NCBI GenBank assembly: GCA_018669005.1
Contig: JABJAL010000092.1
Location: forward strand, 1 to 35,525
Direction: 5' to 3'
DNA from: Nitrospinaceae bacterium
GTDB lineage: Bacteria; UBA8248
Length of the DNA stretch: 35,525 nucleotides
Numbering within the stretch: position 1 is the stretch's first letter; each line of letters begins with the position of its first letter. The position numbers were made by a program, and so were the translations under genes. Shown in pieces: positions 8,656 through 17,127 of the stretch. The notes under the pieces are model-generated. The model had not been told where the DNA came from and did not search any database. It saw only the letters and a program-made list of their open reading frames with translations.

Positions 8656-9897
8656 TCAATCGAAATGAGCTTTGTTTTTCCAAAGGGGTATTCTCTCTAA
8701 ATGCGTGTTGATCGCGATTTGAATCTCCTCTTTTATGGGAAGATCATCCGCTGAATTCCACTTTTCCGCGAATAATTCCACCGTTTCCTGTGCGGTTTTC
8801 AAAACAAGATTCCGGGGAAGTCCCGCCTTTCCGGCAAAGCGGTCAAATTGGTCCAAATCCAAAGATTCGAATTCTTTTGAATCGACAAACGTAAGCGCCA
8901 GTTTTTCCTCTTTCATATAGGGGATGGTGGAAACAAAATCGTAAGCGGGGGCGAGCGCCGGTTTGCGCCGATCAGGATAAATCAGCGACCAGTTTTTTAG
9001 GTGCATATCGCCGTTGCCGATTAGCGCATTAAAGACAATACGCCGAATGAATTCGGCGATGCCCGGCTCGCCTGTTTCCGCCCATATGACTTCCGCGATA
9101 TTCCGGTAGCTGGCGCGGGCATATTTTTTCTCGGGATAGACCCCAAATATTTGCGCAAAATCTTCAATGTGTACCGGTGTGCCTTCATCGGCCCGATCAA
9201 AACGCTTGATTGCCAGCCCATCCCCGCCGAGGGAATCCACTTCCTTGGGAAGTCCTGCGATTTGATTGAGCGGCATGAGCGTTGTTTCCGGCACATCCAT
9301 GCCAACGCGCCGGGCCAACTCCATCATGGCGAATTCATTTTCCGGCACACCGTTAAATTTCGTCGATGGCAGCTTGACGATCCAGGAGCCGCCCATGCCA
9401 TTTACCGGAATGGTGAGGCCGCCTGTGTTTTCTTTTATGGCGGAAAATTTAAGCTGAACGCCCGCTAGCGAAAATCGAAGGATGGCATCTTCGCCGATTT
9501 CGCGCTCTTCATCGGAAACATCGGATGGCGCTTCGGGTGGCCACGTATTTTCATCCGTGGAATGAACTTTCAGCGCGCCCGGCAAGTCACCGCCAAGCGC
9601 CCACAAAAGAAAAAACTCTCGCTCGGAATCCACCCGGGCGCGGCCAGCCAGGTAGTCGCGCATCGCCCCTTCCGGCAACAAGTTAGAGAAAAAAGGTGCT
9701 AAACGGGTTCGTGTCGGTTTAACGGCAGTGATCAATCCGCCAATTGAATCTTTAAAAGAGAGGCTTAGCGTGGGCCGATCAGGGTTGCCGATATATTCCT
9801 GGTTAAAGGCGAATAGGATCTGATCGCCGGGCAAATTCGTAAGCGTGCCGATGGATTCCCCGTGCAGTAGAACTTCCATAATAGCGATATCAGTCAT
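8656..9897 (-). CDS. hipA: HipA family serine/threonine kinase toxin
   Basis: HipA phosphorylates glutamyl-tRNA synthetase in E. coli, causing growth arrest; relatives differ in target. Numbering from the GTG three bases upstream, the protein (about 413 residues) shows the N-subdomain (SLSFKDSIGG, FFSNLLPEGAMRDYLA), the P-loop FSLAGVQLK with a Ser at 144 matching the autophosphorylated Ser150, the ATP Lys in WIVKLPS (176), the catalytic loop GNGDMHLKNW (Asp298, Asn303) and the metal-binding Asp321 in AYDFVST. All key residues are present, so it should be active. I prefer the ATG at 9897, preceded by GGAAGA; the GTG at 9900 overlaps the hipB stop codon. The antitoxin gene lies upstream, in the usual hipBA order. 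Confidence 0.94.
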   Translation of the reverse strand: MTDIAIMEVLLHGESIGTLTNLPGDQILFAFNQEYIGNPDRPTLSLSFKDSIGGLITAVKPTRTRLAPFFSNLLPEGAMRDYLAGRARVDSEREFFLLWALGGDLPGALKVHSTDENTWPPEAPSDVSDEEREIGEDAILRFSLAGVQLKFSAIKENTGGLTIPVNGMGGSWIVKLPSTKFNGVPENEFAMMELARRVGMDVPETTLMPLNQIAGLPKEVDSLGGDGLAIKRFDRADEGTPVHIEDFAQIFGVYPEKKYARASYRNIAEVIWAETGEPGIAEFIRRIVFNALIGNGDMHLKNWSLIYPDRRKPALAPAYDFVSTIPYMKEEKLALTFVDSKEFESLDLDQFDRFAGKAGLPRNLVLKTAQETVELFAEKWNSADDLPIKEEIQIAINTHLERIPLWKNKAHFD

Positions 9898-9899
9898 CA

Positions 9900-10547
9900 C
9901 TATCTTCCAAGTCGATATGCTGGAATTGAAGGCTGCACATCTTCATCTAAATTGTGTGCTAATGCGTTGCGCATATCTTGAATCGCTCGTGTCAGATTTA
10001 TGATCCGATTAATTTGAGAAGAAGGCATCTGACTTACCTGAGTAGTCTGTTTGATTATGTCCGTAAATTCCTTCAAGAATTTTTCCATGAGTAATGGGGG
10101 GGTCCTGGTTCCTTGTGCAATTTCTTCAAGTTGACGACTGGCAAATAGTAATCGCTCTAAATTTCCGATGCTCGGCTCAAGCTTTTTGATTTCGTTAACT
10201 TCCGGAAAGCGTTTTTCGAGCAATCGAGTTGAGTCGCGTAGATTTTTAAAAAATTTTGTGACTGAATTGTCTCGTCCCTGGAGTGCCGCCGAATTTTCTA
10301 TGCCGCGCTGAAGCCCCTGGACAGTGGGCACGAGTGTGCGCGGCACCAGCATGAACTCCAGATCCAGAACCCTTGCTAGCTCGATGAGGCTGGAGGTCTT
10401 CAGGTCCACAGCCCCATTCTCTATTGTGGAAATATGGCTTTGCGGCATGCCCGCCATTTCGCCTAACTCCCTCTGACTCAGCCTCTTTTTCAGCCGCGCA
10501 GTTTTTAAAATTTTTACGATTTGCTCAAGTGAATGTCTTGTTTTCAT
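9900..10547 (-). CDS. hipB: HipB-like XRE antitoxin with long C-terminal extension
   Basis: Residues 8-65 form a helix-turn-helix of the Xre/Cro type (KRLSQRELGEMAGMPQSHIS, then TIENG). HipB proteins usually have about 70-110 residues; this one has 215. The extra 140 residues are mostly predicted helix, with charged coiled segments, and end with DMRNALAHN, in which Arg193-Asn194 and His198 match the RNxxxH (Rx4H) motif of HEPN-domain proteins, close to the C-terminus. The DNA-binding domain should repress the hipBA promoter and neutralise HipA. The extension may be a HEPN-like domain or a dimerisation arm; the motif alone does not decide. Its stop touches the hipA start, so the pair is cotranscribed. 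Confidence 0.88.
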   Translation of the reverse strand: MKTRHSLEQIVKILKTARLKKRLSQRELGEMAGMPQSHISTIENGAVDLKTSSLIELARVLDLEFMLVPRTLVPTVQGLQRGIENSAALQGRDNSVTKFFKNLRDSTRLLEKRFPEVNEIKKLEPSIGNLERLLFASRQLEEIAQGTRTPPLLMEKFLKEFTDIIKQTTQVSQMPSSQINRIINLTRAIQDMRNALAHNLDEDVQPSIPAYRLGR

Positions 10548-10680
10548 CTTATATGCTCCAACATATCAATACTAATATTTGATATGGTACAGCATATTTA
10601 TCCGGCTGTCAATATATTTGTATATGTTTTAGTGTATATGAATATGATATATATATATTGTAGCATATATTTGAAGTGTG
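10548..10680. promoter_or_regulatory. AT-rich hipBA promoter/operator region
   Basis: This block is far richer in A and T than its surroundings. The inverted repeat ATATCAA-N9-TTGATAT lies at 10563-10585, 16-38 bases upstream of the hipB start, where an autorepressor operator is expected. The heptamer AGCATAT (or its complement ATATGCT) also occurs at 10551-10557, 10591-10597 and 10662-10668 and could be a half-site. The exact promoter boxes cannot be chosen in such AT-rich sequence. The rest of the spacer up to 10778 may carry the promoter of the TMTC-like gene. Confidence 0.6.
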
Positions 10681-10778
10681 TCTAATTGATGCTACTCATC
10701 TTTGCCGCTCCCCGCCCAAACCGCGTATACTCATCTAAGCATTCATCTCGACAGCCCGCCAACGATTGACCGGAAGAT

Positions 10779-12899
10779 ATGTCCAAAGAAAATTCAAGCG
10801 CTTTGATAACAGCCCGCCCGCATGCGCCATGGCTCTGGGCGGCGGCGATTGTGGTGGCCGCATGTTTGGCCTATTGGGGGACGGTGTCGTACCCGTTTTT
10901 GCACGATGATCTGACGGTGATCAGCGAGAATCCGGTTGTTCAGGAAGGGCGGGTGGGGGAGGCGCTCACAAAAGATTATTGGTCGATGCGGGCAGAGGAG
11001 GGGGGGCGCGATAGGCTCTACCGCCCGTTGACCACGCTGTCCCTGATTGCGAACCGGTGGCTTGGGGGCAGCTCGGCTGGGGGCGGGGCCCCCGTGGGCG
11101 GCTCGCCCGTGGGCTTTCGGGTGGTGAATATTTTATTGAACGCGCTGGCGGCATTGCTTTTATTTTGGCTGGCGCTGGCGCTGGGGCTCTCGCTCCGCGC
11201 GGCGGGGGCGGCGGGATTGTTGTTTGCGGTGCATCCGCTGCACACCGAGGCCGTATTGGCGGTGGTGGGGCGGGCGGACATCCTCGCGGCGATTGGGGTT
11301 TTTGGGGGGGCGATCATTCTGCTCGGCGGTGCCACTGGCACCGGGGTAATTCGTTCGGGCGAGGCAAGGGCCGCTAAACGTCGTGGCGGAAAACAAAATA
11401 AATCAAATAAAAACAAAGAGGTTTTAGGCACCCTGCCCAGGACGGGCTGGCAAAGAGCGGTGGCGCTGGCGGGGGCGTTCGCGCTGGCGCTGTTCTCTAA
11501 AGAGACGGGGGCGGCGCTCGTGGGGTTGATCGTGCTCTGGTGGGGCTGGCACCGGTGGGCGGTAGGCCCGGTGCGGGGCGGGCCCAAGGGGCCTGGCTCG
11601 TTTGCTGGAGATGAAAAAAAAATAGATAAACCAAGTAAAAACAATAATCTAAGTGAGACGGTGGGGCCTTCAAGCTGGGCCTTTGCGCTTGGGCGGATCG
11701 AGATATTCGCCTTAGGCGGCGTCCTCGGGGTTTACCTGGTGATGCGCTACCTGGCGCTCGGAATGTGGGTGCGGCCGGGGGCGGCCTCGCTGCTCGATAA
11801 CCCGCTGGCGCACGAGGCCCTGGCGGGCAGGCTGGTTGGGGCGTTGGGGGTGATGGGGCGCTTTTTTGGGCTGCTCGTTTGGTCCCGGCCACTGGCGATT
11901 GATTACTCGTATGCACAGATTCTGCCCTGGAGCCCGGAGAGCCTGGCGTGGGCGGCTGTAGGAGCGGGGGCGCTTGGTCTTTGGGCCTGGTGCGCTTGGC
12001 GCGGGCGCTATGTGCGACATGTGGCTGTCTTTGGGCTCGCGCTGTTCATGGCGGGTTATTTGCCGGCGAGTAATTTTTTGGTGCCCGTCGGGACTGTGAT
12101 GGCCGAGCGGCTAATGTACTTGCCCTCGGCGGGTTTTCTGCTCGCGGTGCTCCCATGGATTGAAGAGAAGGTGACGAAAAGTGGCGCTAGGGCGTTTTTG
12201 GGTGCGCTCGCGGCGGCGACCCTTGTTTTTGGCGCGATGAGCTGGGAGCGCGCTTCGGAGTGGTCTGGCTATCTGAAATTTTGGGAGAGTGCGGCCCGGG
12301 TTTCTCCAAACAGTGCGCGTGCGCAGCGTTTGTGGGGACAATCGCTTACCCGCGCGGGGAAATTCAGCGAGGCGGTCGTGCCACTCAAGAAAGCAACGCG
12401 GATTTTTCCAAAATACGATCCCGCATGGACTGAGCTTGGTATTGCTTTGATGCAGGTTGGAAAAACAAAAGAGGCGGAAGCTACTCTTAGGGAAGCTCTT
12501 CGGCTTAATCCGAGGTCACCTGAGACCCTATTGGCCATAGCCGCTCTTTTTATTAAAGGAGGATATCTCGATCAGGCGCGGATTTATTTGGAAAAAGCAG
12601 TGTCACTTTATCCTCGATTTGTTGAGGCGCGGTTTCGATTGGGAAATTTGTATATGAAGGTGCGCGATAACAAACGTGCCAGGGTTCAGTACAACATGGC
12701 GCTCATTGTGGCGCCTGGCAGGGGGGATATTCATCACAATATGGCGTTAACTCTATATTTATCAAAAGATTACATCGGAGCCCGCCGTCATGCACTCATC
12801 GCTCGTAAGTATGGAGTTAAGCTTCATCCAGAATTTGCTCGTTTAATTGGGCTCGCCAAGGGCGGAGCTTTGGAAAGACCGGTTAAAAAAGTGAAATGA
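10779..12899 (+). CDS. TMTC-like membrane protein with C-terminal TPR repeats
   Basis: The 706-residue protein has a multi-pass membrane half (about residues 15-480) and a soluble TPR half (about 505-690). The first loop carries LHDDLTVISENPVV (Asp43-Asp44) and YRPLTTLSLIANRWL, and the third region VHPLHTEAVLAVVGRADIL; these are signatures of the DUF1736/TMTC group, GT-C-fold membrane glycosyltransferases that add mannose from a lipid carrier in eukaryotes. TPR units include DPAWTELGIALMQVGKTKEAEATL and later copies. A bacterial protein glycosyltransferase role is an inference. Two Lys/Asn-rich loops (about residues 197-215 and 277-295) are encoded by short AT-rich stretches unlike the rest. 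The TPR half is less GC-rich than the membrane half. Confidence 0.85.
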   Translation: MSKENSSALITARPHAPWLWAAAIVVAACLAYWGTVSYPFLHDDLTVISENPVVQEGRVGEALTKDYWSMRAEEGGRDRLYRPLTTLSLIANRWLGGSSAGGGAPVGGSPVGFRVVNILLNALAALLLFWLALALGLSLRAAGAAGLLFAVHPLHTEAVLAVVGRADILAAIGVFGGAIILLGGATGTGVIRSGEARAAKRRGGKQNKSNKNKEVLGTLPRTGWQRAVALAGAFALALFSKETGAALVGLIVLWWGWHRWAVGPVRGGPKGPGSFAGDEKKIDKPSKNNNLSETVGPSSWAFALGRIEIFALGGVLGVYLVMRYLALGMWVRPGAASLLDNPLAHEALAGRLVGALGVMGRFFGLLVWSRPLAIDYSYAQILPWSPESLAWAAVGAGALGLWAWCAWRGRYVRHVAVFGLALFMAGYLPASNFLVPVGTVMAERLMYLPSAGFLLAVLPWIEEKVTKSGARAFLGALAAATLVFGAMSWERASEWSGYLKFWESAARVSPNSARAQRLWGQSLTRAGKFSEAVVPLKKATRIFPKYDPAWTELGIALMQVGKTKEAEATLREALRLNPRSPETLLAIAALFIKGGYLDQARIYLEKAVSLYPRFVEARFRLGNLYMKVRDNKRARVQYNMALIVAPGRGDIHHNMALTLYLSKDYIGARRHALIARKYGVKLHPEFARLIGLAKGGALERPVKKVK

Positions 12900-12972
12900 T
12901 GGTTGAAGTTTATGTGTGAAAACCATTAAATTTGTTGCTGGTTAGCCGCTCGCAGAAGAAGTAGGAGTAGTT

Positions 12973-15048
12973 GTGCGTTGCACAAAGTGTGGGTATGTAA
13001 CTTTTAGTGTACACGCGGGCTGCCCGAAGTGCGGCAAATCGGCCCCAAGTGCAGTGAGAACTATCACCTTGCCTCGCCGCCGAAAAAGCGGACAAAGGGC
13101 GGCCTTCCTGTCCCCCCTTGCGATGGGCGACATTCCACGATTTTACAGTAACCAGGAAGACTCCGAAGTGATCTCTCTTCTCGGAGACGCTACCCCCACC
13201 GCTGCAGTTCTCGGTGATGAGCCAACCTCGCTCGCTGTCGAGGAAAGCCATTCAGTCGACTCCGAACTTGGAGACGATTCCTGGCTAGAGGATGAAGCTA
13301 CCGGCACAAGTGAAACGGTTCTTGATATCGGCGAGGACAATGAAGAAATAGCTCTCGATGTAGTGCTCGATGATGCCGACGCCCTCGCCGATGAACCAGA
13401 GGCCGCCCTTCTTGAAGATTCTCTTGACGATATTGAAGCGGTCGATGAGGTCACTTCTGTCGAACCCACGGCAGTTGATGAGCCCGAACTTGAGGATTTT
13501 GATTCTCTACTTGAGGAGGCGACCGGTGATGCTGGGGCCGAAACGCCTGATGCGGAACTAGAAGGATTCGACGCGTTAACGGAGGAGGCTGAACTCCCCG
13601 CCGAGGAAGCGCCAGCAGGCAATGATGATGTAGACGATATTCTCTCAGAGGCATTAGGGGGAGAAGACGATCTTGAATCCGGGCTTGATGAAACGGTAAC
13701 AGCCGAATCTGGAGATACGGAAGAGAGCGTCGATGACATGTGGGCCGAAACGCCTGATGCGGAACTAGAAGGATTCGACGCGTTAACGGAGGAGGCTGAA
13801 CTCTCCGCCGAGGAAGCGCCAGCAGACAATGATGATGTAGACGATATTCTCTCAGAGGCATTAGGGGGAGAAGACGATCTTGAATCCGGGCTTGATGAAA
13901 CAGCGGTTGCCGAGGCAGGAGATACAGAGGAGAGCGTCGATGACATGTGGGCCGACGCATTTACCGAGGAGGAGGCAGGCGCCGCCGCTGCCGTGCCCGC
14001 CGAGGAAGCGTCAGCTGGCGATGATGATATGTCCAATATGTGGGATGACGCATTTGCCGAGCAAGATGCGGCCGAAAAGGCGGATGTGGAACAAGAACTG
14101 GGAGACGAGTCATCTGAAGTGCCGGATGTTCAAGATACGCTTGAAGCTCCCGCAGATGAAGGTGAACTGGCGGATCTTGACGATTCCGACCTTGAAAAAC
14201 TCTGGGATGAAGCTTTAGAGGGTAGCGGTGATGATGAAGGCGTGCTCGATGAAATTTCAATGGAGCAAGAAAGTGAAGGTGAGGCCGTTGCTGATGTTGG
14301 AGATGAAGAGGGTGAATTTCACGAACTTTCAGATGATGATGACCAAGATGAACTTGATGATCTCTTAAGCGAAGCCGGGGATAATGTCGAGATAGAAGAA
14401 AGTGCTGAAGGTGGTGATGATGAAATTGGAGATGATGATTTCGACCCATCGGGTCCCTCCGATCCTTTTGATGATGATGGGGAAATAGAAGCGTTTATTG
14501 AAGATGGTGATGATGAAGCCGAGGAAGATGAAGGATATGAGGAAGTCGAAGAAGAGCCCGTAGCGGTGGGCGCACCGGCCGAGGAGGAAGTGCAAGAGCA
14601 CCTTGAGGACACTGATGCGCCTTTTCAAAATCGCCTGATCGCGGGATTAGTCGATACCGTCCTTGTCGGCTTCCTTGTAATTCTCTTTGCTGTTGGGACA
14701 CATTTTATAATTGGTCAAGTGGTTGATTCTGTTTATGGAAACCCCGAATCGATGGCCATGGTGATGGCCATTGATTTGGTGATTTTGTTTCTTTTAAGCT
14801 TTTTCTATGCAGTATATTTTATCGGTGGGTGGGGGGGGACTCCCGGACTTCGCACCGCAGGGCTCGTGGTGGTTGATTTGGAGAATCGTCCCGTGGGATA
14901 CATGCAGGCAGTTCTCAGGTATTTTGGTACCTTGGTTGCTGTCTTGCCCGCAGGATTGGGGCAAATTTTAACTGTCGTCGATAAGCAGGGCCGTGGGCTT
15001 GGTGATCGTCTGGCGGGAACGAAAGTGATATTCAGGGCTTCTTTGTAG
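12973..15048 (+). CDS. zinc-ribbon / acidic repeat / RDD-family membrane protein
   Basis: The 691-residue product starts at a GTG behind TAGGAG. Residues 2-26 form a zinc ribbon (CTKCGYVTF ... CPKCGKS). Residues about 60-555 are extremely acidic, low-complexity sequence with repeats of the type EGFDALTEEAEL and DDVDDILSEALGG, including a 69-residue unit present twice in tandem. Residues about 560-691 are an RDD membrane domain: FQNRLIAGLVDTVLV, two or three hydrophobic helices, GGTPGLRTAGLVVVD and QGRGLGDRLAGT. RDD proteins are poorly characterised; some act as ion antiporters or carry cargo domains. The zinc-ribbon start resembles the MJ0042/zinc-ribbon N-termini of deltaproteobacterial proteins. 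The VCBS-repeat gene follows after 34 bp. Confidence 0.85.
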   Translation: MRCTKCGYVTFSVHAGCPKCGKSAPSAVRTITLPRRRKSGQRAAFLSPLAMGDIPRFYSNQEDSEVISLLGDATPTAAVLGDEPTSLAVEESHSVDSELGDDSWLEDEATGTSETVLDIGEDNEEIALDVVLDDADALADEPEAALLEDSLDDIEAVDEVTSVEPTAVDEPELEDFDSLLEEATGDAGAETPDAELEGFDALTEEAELPAEEAPAGNDDVDDILSEALGGEDDLESGLDETVTAESGDTEESVDDMWAETPDAELEGFDALTEEAELSAEEAPADNDDVDDILSEALGGEDDLESGLDETAVAEAGDTEESVDDMWADAFTEEEAGAAAAVPAEEASAGDDDMSNMWDDAFAEQDAAEKADVEQELGDESSEVPDVQDTLEAPADEGELADLDDSDLEKLWDEALEGSGDDEGVLDEISMEQESEGEAVADVGDEEGEFHELSDDDDQDELDDLLSEAGDNVEIEESAEGGDDEIGDDDFDPSGPSDPFDDDGEIEAFIEDGDDEAEEDEGYEEVEEEPVAVGAPAEEEVQEHLEDTDAPFQNRLIAGLVDTVLVGFLVILFAVGTHFIIGQVVDSVYGNPESMAMVMAIDLVILFLLSFFYAVYFIGGWGGTPGLRTAGLVVVDLENRPVGYMQAVLRYFGTLVAVLPAGLGQILTVVDKQGRGLGDRLAGTKVIFRASL
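13535..13948 (+). repeat. 207-bp in-frame tandem duplication in the acidic region
   Basis: Two adjacent copies, 13535-13741 and 13742-13948, agree base for base over most of their length; the first 160 bases differ at only about three positions and divergence is concentrated near the end of the unit. The unit is 69 codons, so the frame is kept. The near-identity at synonymous positions points to a recent duplication rather than selection on protein sequence. A degenerate partial third unit follows (ADAFTEEEAG). Confidence 0.95.
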
Positions 15049-15082
15049 AATTTTTCCCCTATCAGAAGCGGAGAGTAAAGGC

Positions 15083-17011
15083 TTGAAAAAGTCAAAAGTG
15101 TATTTGCGGTTTTTCCGTCTAGCGATTTGTCTTTCTGTACTCGTGGTCTTGCCATGGGGGCCGCTTGCCGCCCAGGAAAATGACTATCGCCGGGCGCTTC
15201 AGGTAATAAGTGATAAGTTTCATCAAAATTTCCCTTATCTTCAAGGAGAGGTTGTAGCGGTCAAGGGGGGCGACGTTTTTCTGAGTGTTGGCCAGAAGGA
15301 TCGGGCCGTGAAGGGAACCCGGCTCACCATTCTTAGAAAGGGCGCCGCATTCAAGCATCCTGTCACTGGTGCTGTTCTCGGTTCGCTTGAGGACGAGATC
15401 GGTGTGGCTGAAATTGTAGAGGTGCGTGAGAAGTTTTCCATTGCCCGGATGGTCAAAATGACCTCCAGTAAAAAAATGCTTCCCAAGGTCAAAGATAAGG
15501 TTCGCCTCTCCTCGGCGAAAATCAGGATCGCTATCCTTCCGTTCATCAATAAAACGAAAGAGCCGTTCAGCACTGAGATCGTAACCCGGGAATTATCTAA
15601 AAGCCTTCTCTCGAAAGGGCGGTTCGATGTTTTTGATGTGGATCGCCTCCAGGTCTGGCTTTTGGAGAGTGGTGTTGCGGTCGATGCTTTACTGAAGAAG
15701 GATAATGCCGGCAGGCTCAGGAAAGAGATTCGCCGCGACCTCGTATTGTCAAACACCATTAGGATGGTTAAAGGCAAGAAAATCCTGACAAGTCGTCTTT
15801 TTTCACTGGACGGCCGAAAAGACATTTTCAGTGCAGTTTCCATTGCCGATGACTTGCCGTTCGAACAGCAAGCTCCCAAGGAGCAAGCGCTTCGGCGTAG
15901 CGGCGGCGGGCGTGTGCATGGCACCCCGAATCAAGCTTTTATCCGTAATAAATCAGGTATTCCCTCGGCATCCGGAAAAGCTAGAAGATTTACTTTCTCC
16001 GACATAGCAATTCGCGGTGTTTCAATTGCCGATGTGGATGGAGACGGGAAAAACGAAGTTGTGGCAATCACCTCGAATGAACTAATTATCTACCAGATAG
16101 ACCGGGACAAGATTCGTGAACTGGCCCGATTCAATGAAGGGTCTGTAAACGATTTCCGCTGGCTCGATGTCGGGGATATGAATGGGAATGGTAGGCCGGA
16201 GTTTTATCTGGCTAACTATCGCGGAGGTTCTCTTTTTTCGATGGTGCTCGAATATCAGGGCCGAGAATTCGTGAAGCTGGCTAAAAATCAAAATATCTTC
16301 TTTCGTTTGGTCCGGCCCAGGAAAATAAACCCGAAAGCCAAGCTGCCTGATAAGGAGGCATTCTTGTTGCTTGGTCAATATTCTGGTTTTGACAAACCTC
16401 TCGAAGGGCCTATCTATCGTTTTCGCTGGTCAGGCGAGAGGAGACTCGTTCGGGCAGCTCCTTATCAACTTCCCGAGGATCTTGAAGTCTTGGGTATGGG
16501 TCTATGGGATTTTGAGGGAGACGGGGTTCCCGAAGTGGTTGAAATTGGTAAAGACGATCAGTTGTGGGTTTACTCGCGAAGGGGCGATGTTCGTTTCACG
16601 AGTTCGGCACGCTACGGCGCGCCAGCCAATGTCTATGATCCGGATCGCAAGGATTCAGGAGAGGATATCATCGATGAGCACGAGAAGTTGTATGTCCGCT
16701 CGCGGCTGCTTGTCGTGGACACGGACGGCGACGGGGTGGATGAACTTCTGACGATTGCGAATGAGTATGCCGGCTCGCGCCTGGTTCCCGGCCTGGGCGT
16801 TTCGGCTGGGCATATAGTAAGCCTCGTCTGGGACGGCAGTGGTTTATCAGAAATTTGGCGCTCCCAGAAAATTGAGGGCGGTGTTTCGGATTACGCCTAT
16901 GGTGACGCTGATAATGATGGTGTCAACGACATCATCCTTGTTTCGACGGGCGGTGGAGTCTTTACTGTCAATAAAAGCTCGATACACATTTTCCGCCTGG
17001 ATCGCCAGTAA
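15083..17011 (+). CDS. exported FlgT/CsgG-like protein with VCBS (FG-GAP) repeats
   Basis: The 642-residue protein starts at a TTG behind GGAGAG/AAAGG and has a signal peptide ending near LAAQ (residues 1-31). Residues 50-120 (GEVVAVKGGDVFLSVGQKDR ... GVAEIVEV) resemble the FlgT C-terminal domain. Residues 150-260 (IRIAILPFINKT ... LSKSLLSKGRFDVFDVDRL) resemble the TolB/CsgG-type periplasmic fold. From about residue 308 on there are at least five Asp-rich calcium-binding repeats (VDGDGKNEVV, MNGNGRPEFY, FEGDGVPEVV, TDGDGVDELL, DADNDGVNDI), which usually build a beta-propeller. It is probably periplasmic or surface-attached; its partner is unknown. It is likely cotranscribed with the RDD gene. 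Confidence 0.85.
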   Translation: MKKSKVYLRFFRLAICLSVLVVLPWGPLAAQENDYRRALQVISDKFHQNFPYLQGEVVAVKGGDVFLSVGQKDRAVKGTRLTILRKGAAFKHPVTGAVLGSLEDEIGVAEIVEVREKFSIARMVKMTSSKKMLPKVKDKVRLSSAKIRIAILPFINKTKEPFSTEIVTRELSKSLLSKGRFDVFDVDRLQVWLLESGVAVDALLKKDNAGRLRKEIRRDLVLSNTIRMVKGKKILTSRLFSLDGRKDIFSAVSIADDLPFEQQAPKEQALRRSGGGRVHGTPNQAFIRNKSGIPSASGKARRFTFSDIAIRGVSIADVDGDGKNEVVAITSNELIIYQIDRDKIRELARFNEGSVNDFRWLDVGDMNGNGRPEFYLANYRGGSLFSMVLEYQGREFVKLAKNQNIFFRLVRPRKINPKAKLPDKEAFLLLGQYSGFDKPLEGPIYRFRWSGERRLVRAAPYQLPEDLEVLGMGLWDFEGDGVPEVVEIGKDDQLWVYSRRGDVRFTSSARYGAPANVYDPDRKDSGEDIIDEHEKLYVRSRLLVVDTDGDGVDELLTIANEYAGSRLVPGLGVSAGHIVSLVWDGSGLSEIWRSQKIEGGVSDYAYGDADNDGVNDIILVSTGGGVFTVNKSSIHIFRLDRQ

Positions 17012-17097
17012 TCTTGGCAGTTGGTTGGTGATGTTTTATTATTTTCATTAATGGCGCTTTTCTGGTGTTCTCTGCCCTGAATATCTCTTTTATGCCC

Positions 17098-17127
17098 TTG
17101 ACGCCAATTTTATTGGACAGATAGAAT
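17098..17127 (+). promoter_or_regulatory. sigma-70-type promoter for the porin gene
   Basis: TTGACG and TAGAAT are separated by 18 bases, close to the consensus. Transcription would begin near 17134 and give a leader of about 335 bases before the porin start. It is the best promoter match seen in the 457-bp spacer. Confidence 0.6.

Noticed and set aside
13143-14036. Antisense frame of 297 codons rich in Ser, opposite the acidic repeat region
   Set aside because: The Ser-rich product simply mirrors Asp/Glu codons of the sense gene; low complexity, no domain.
14300-14530. Run of GAT-rich DNA as a CRISPR or satellite repeat
   Set aside because: It encodes the Asp/Glu-rich part of the RDD protein in frame; there are no regular spacers.
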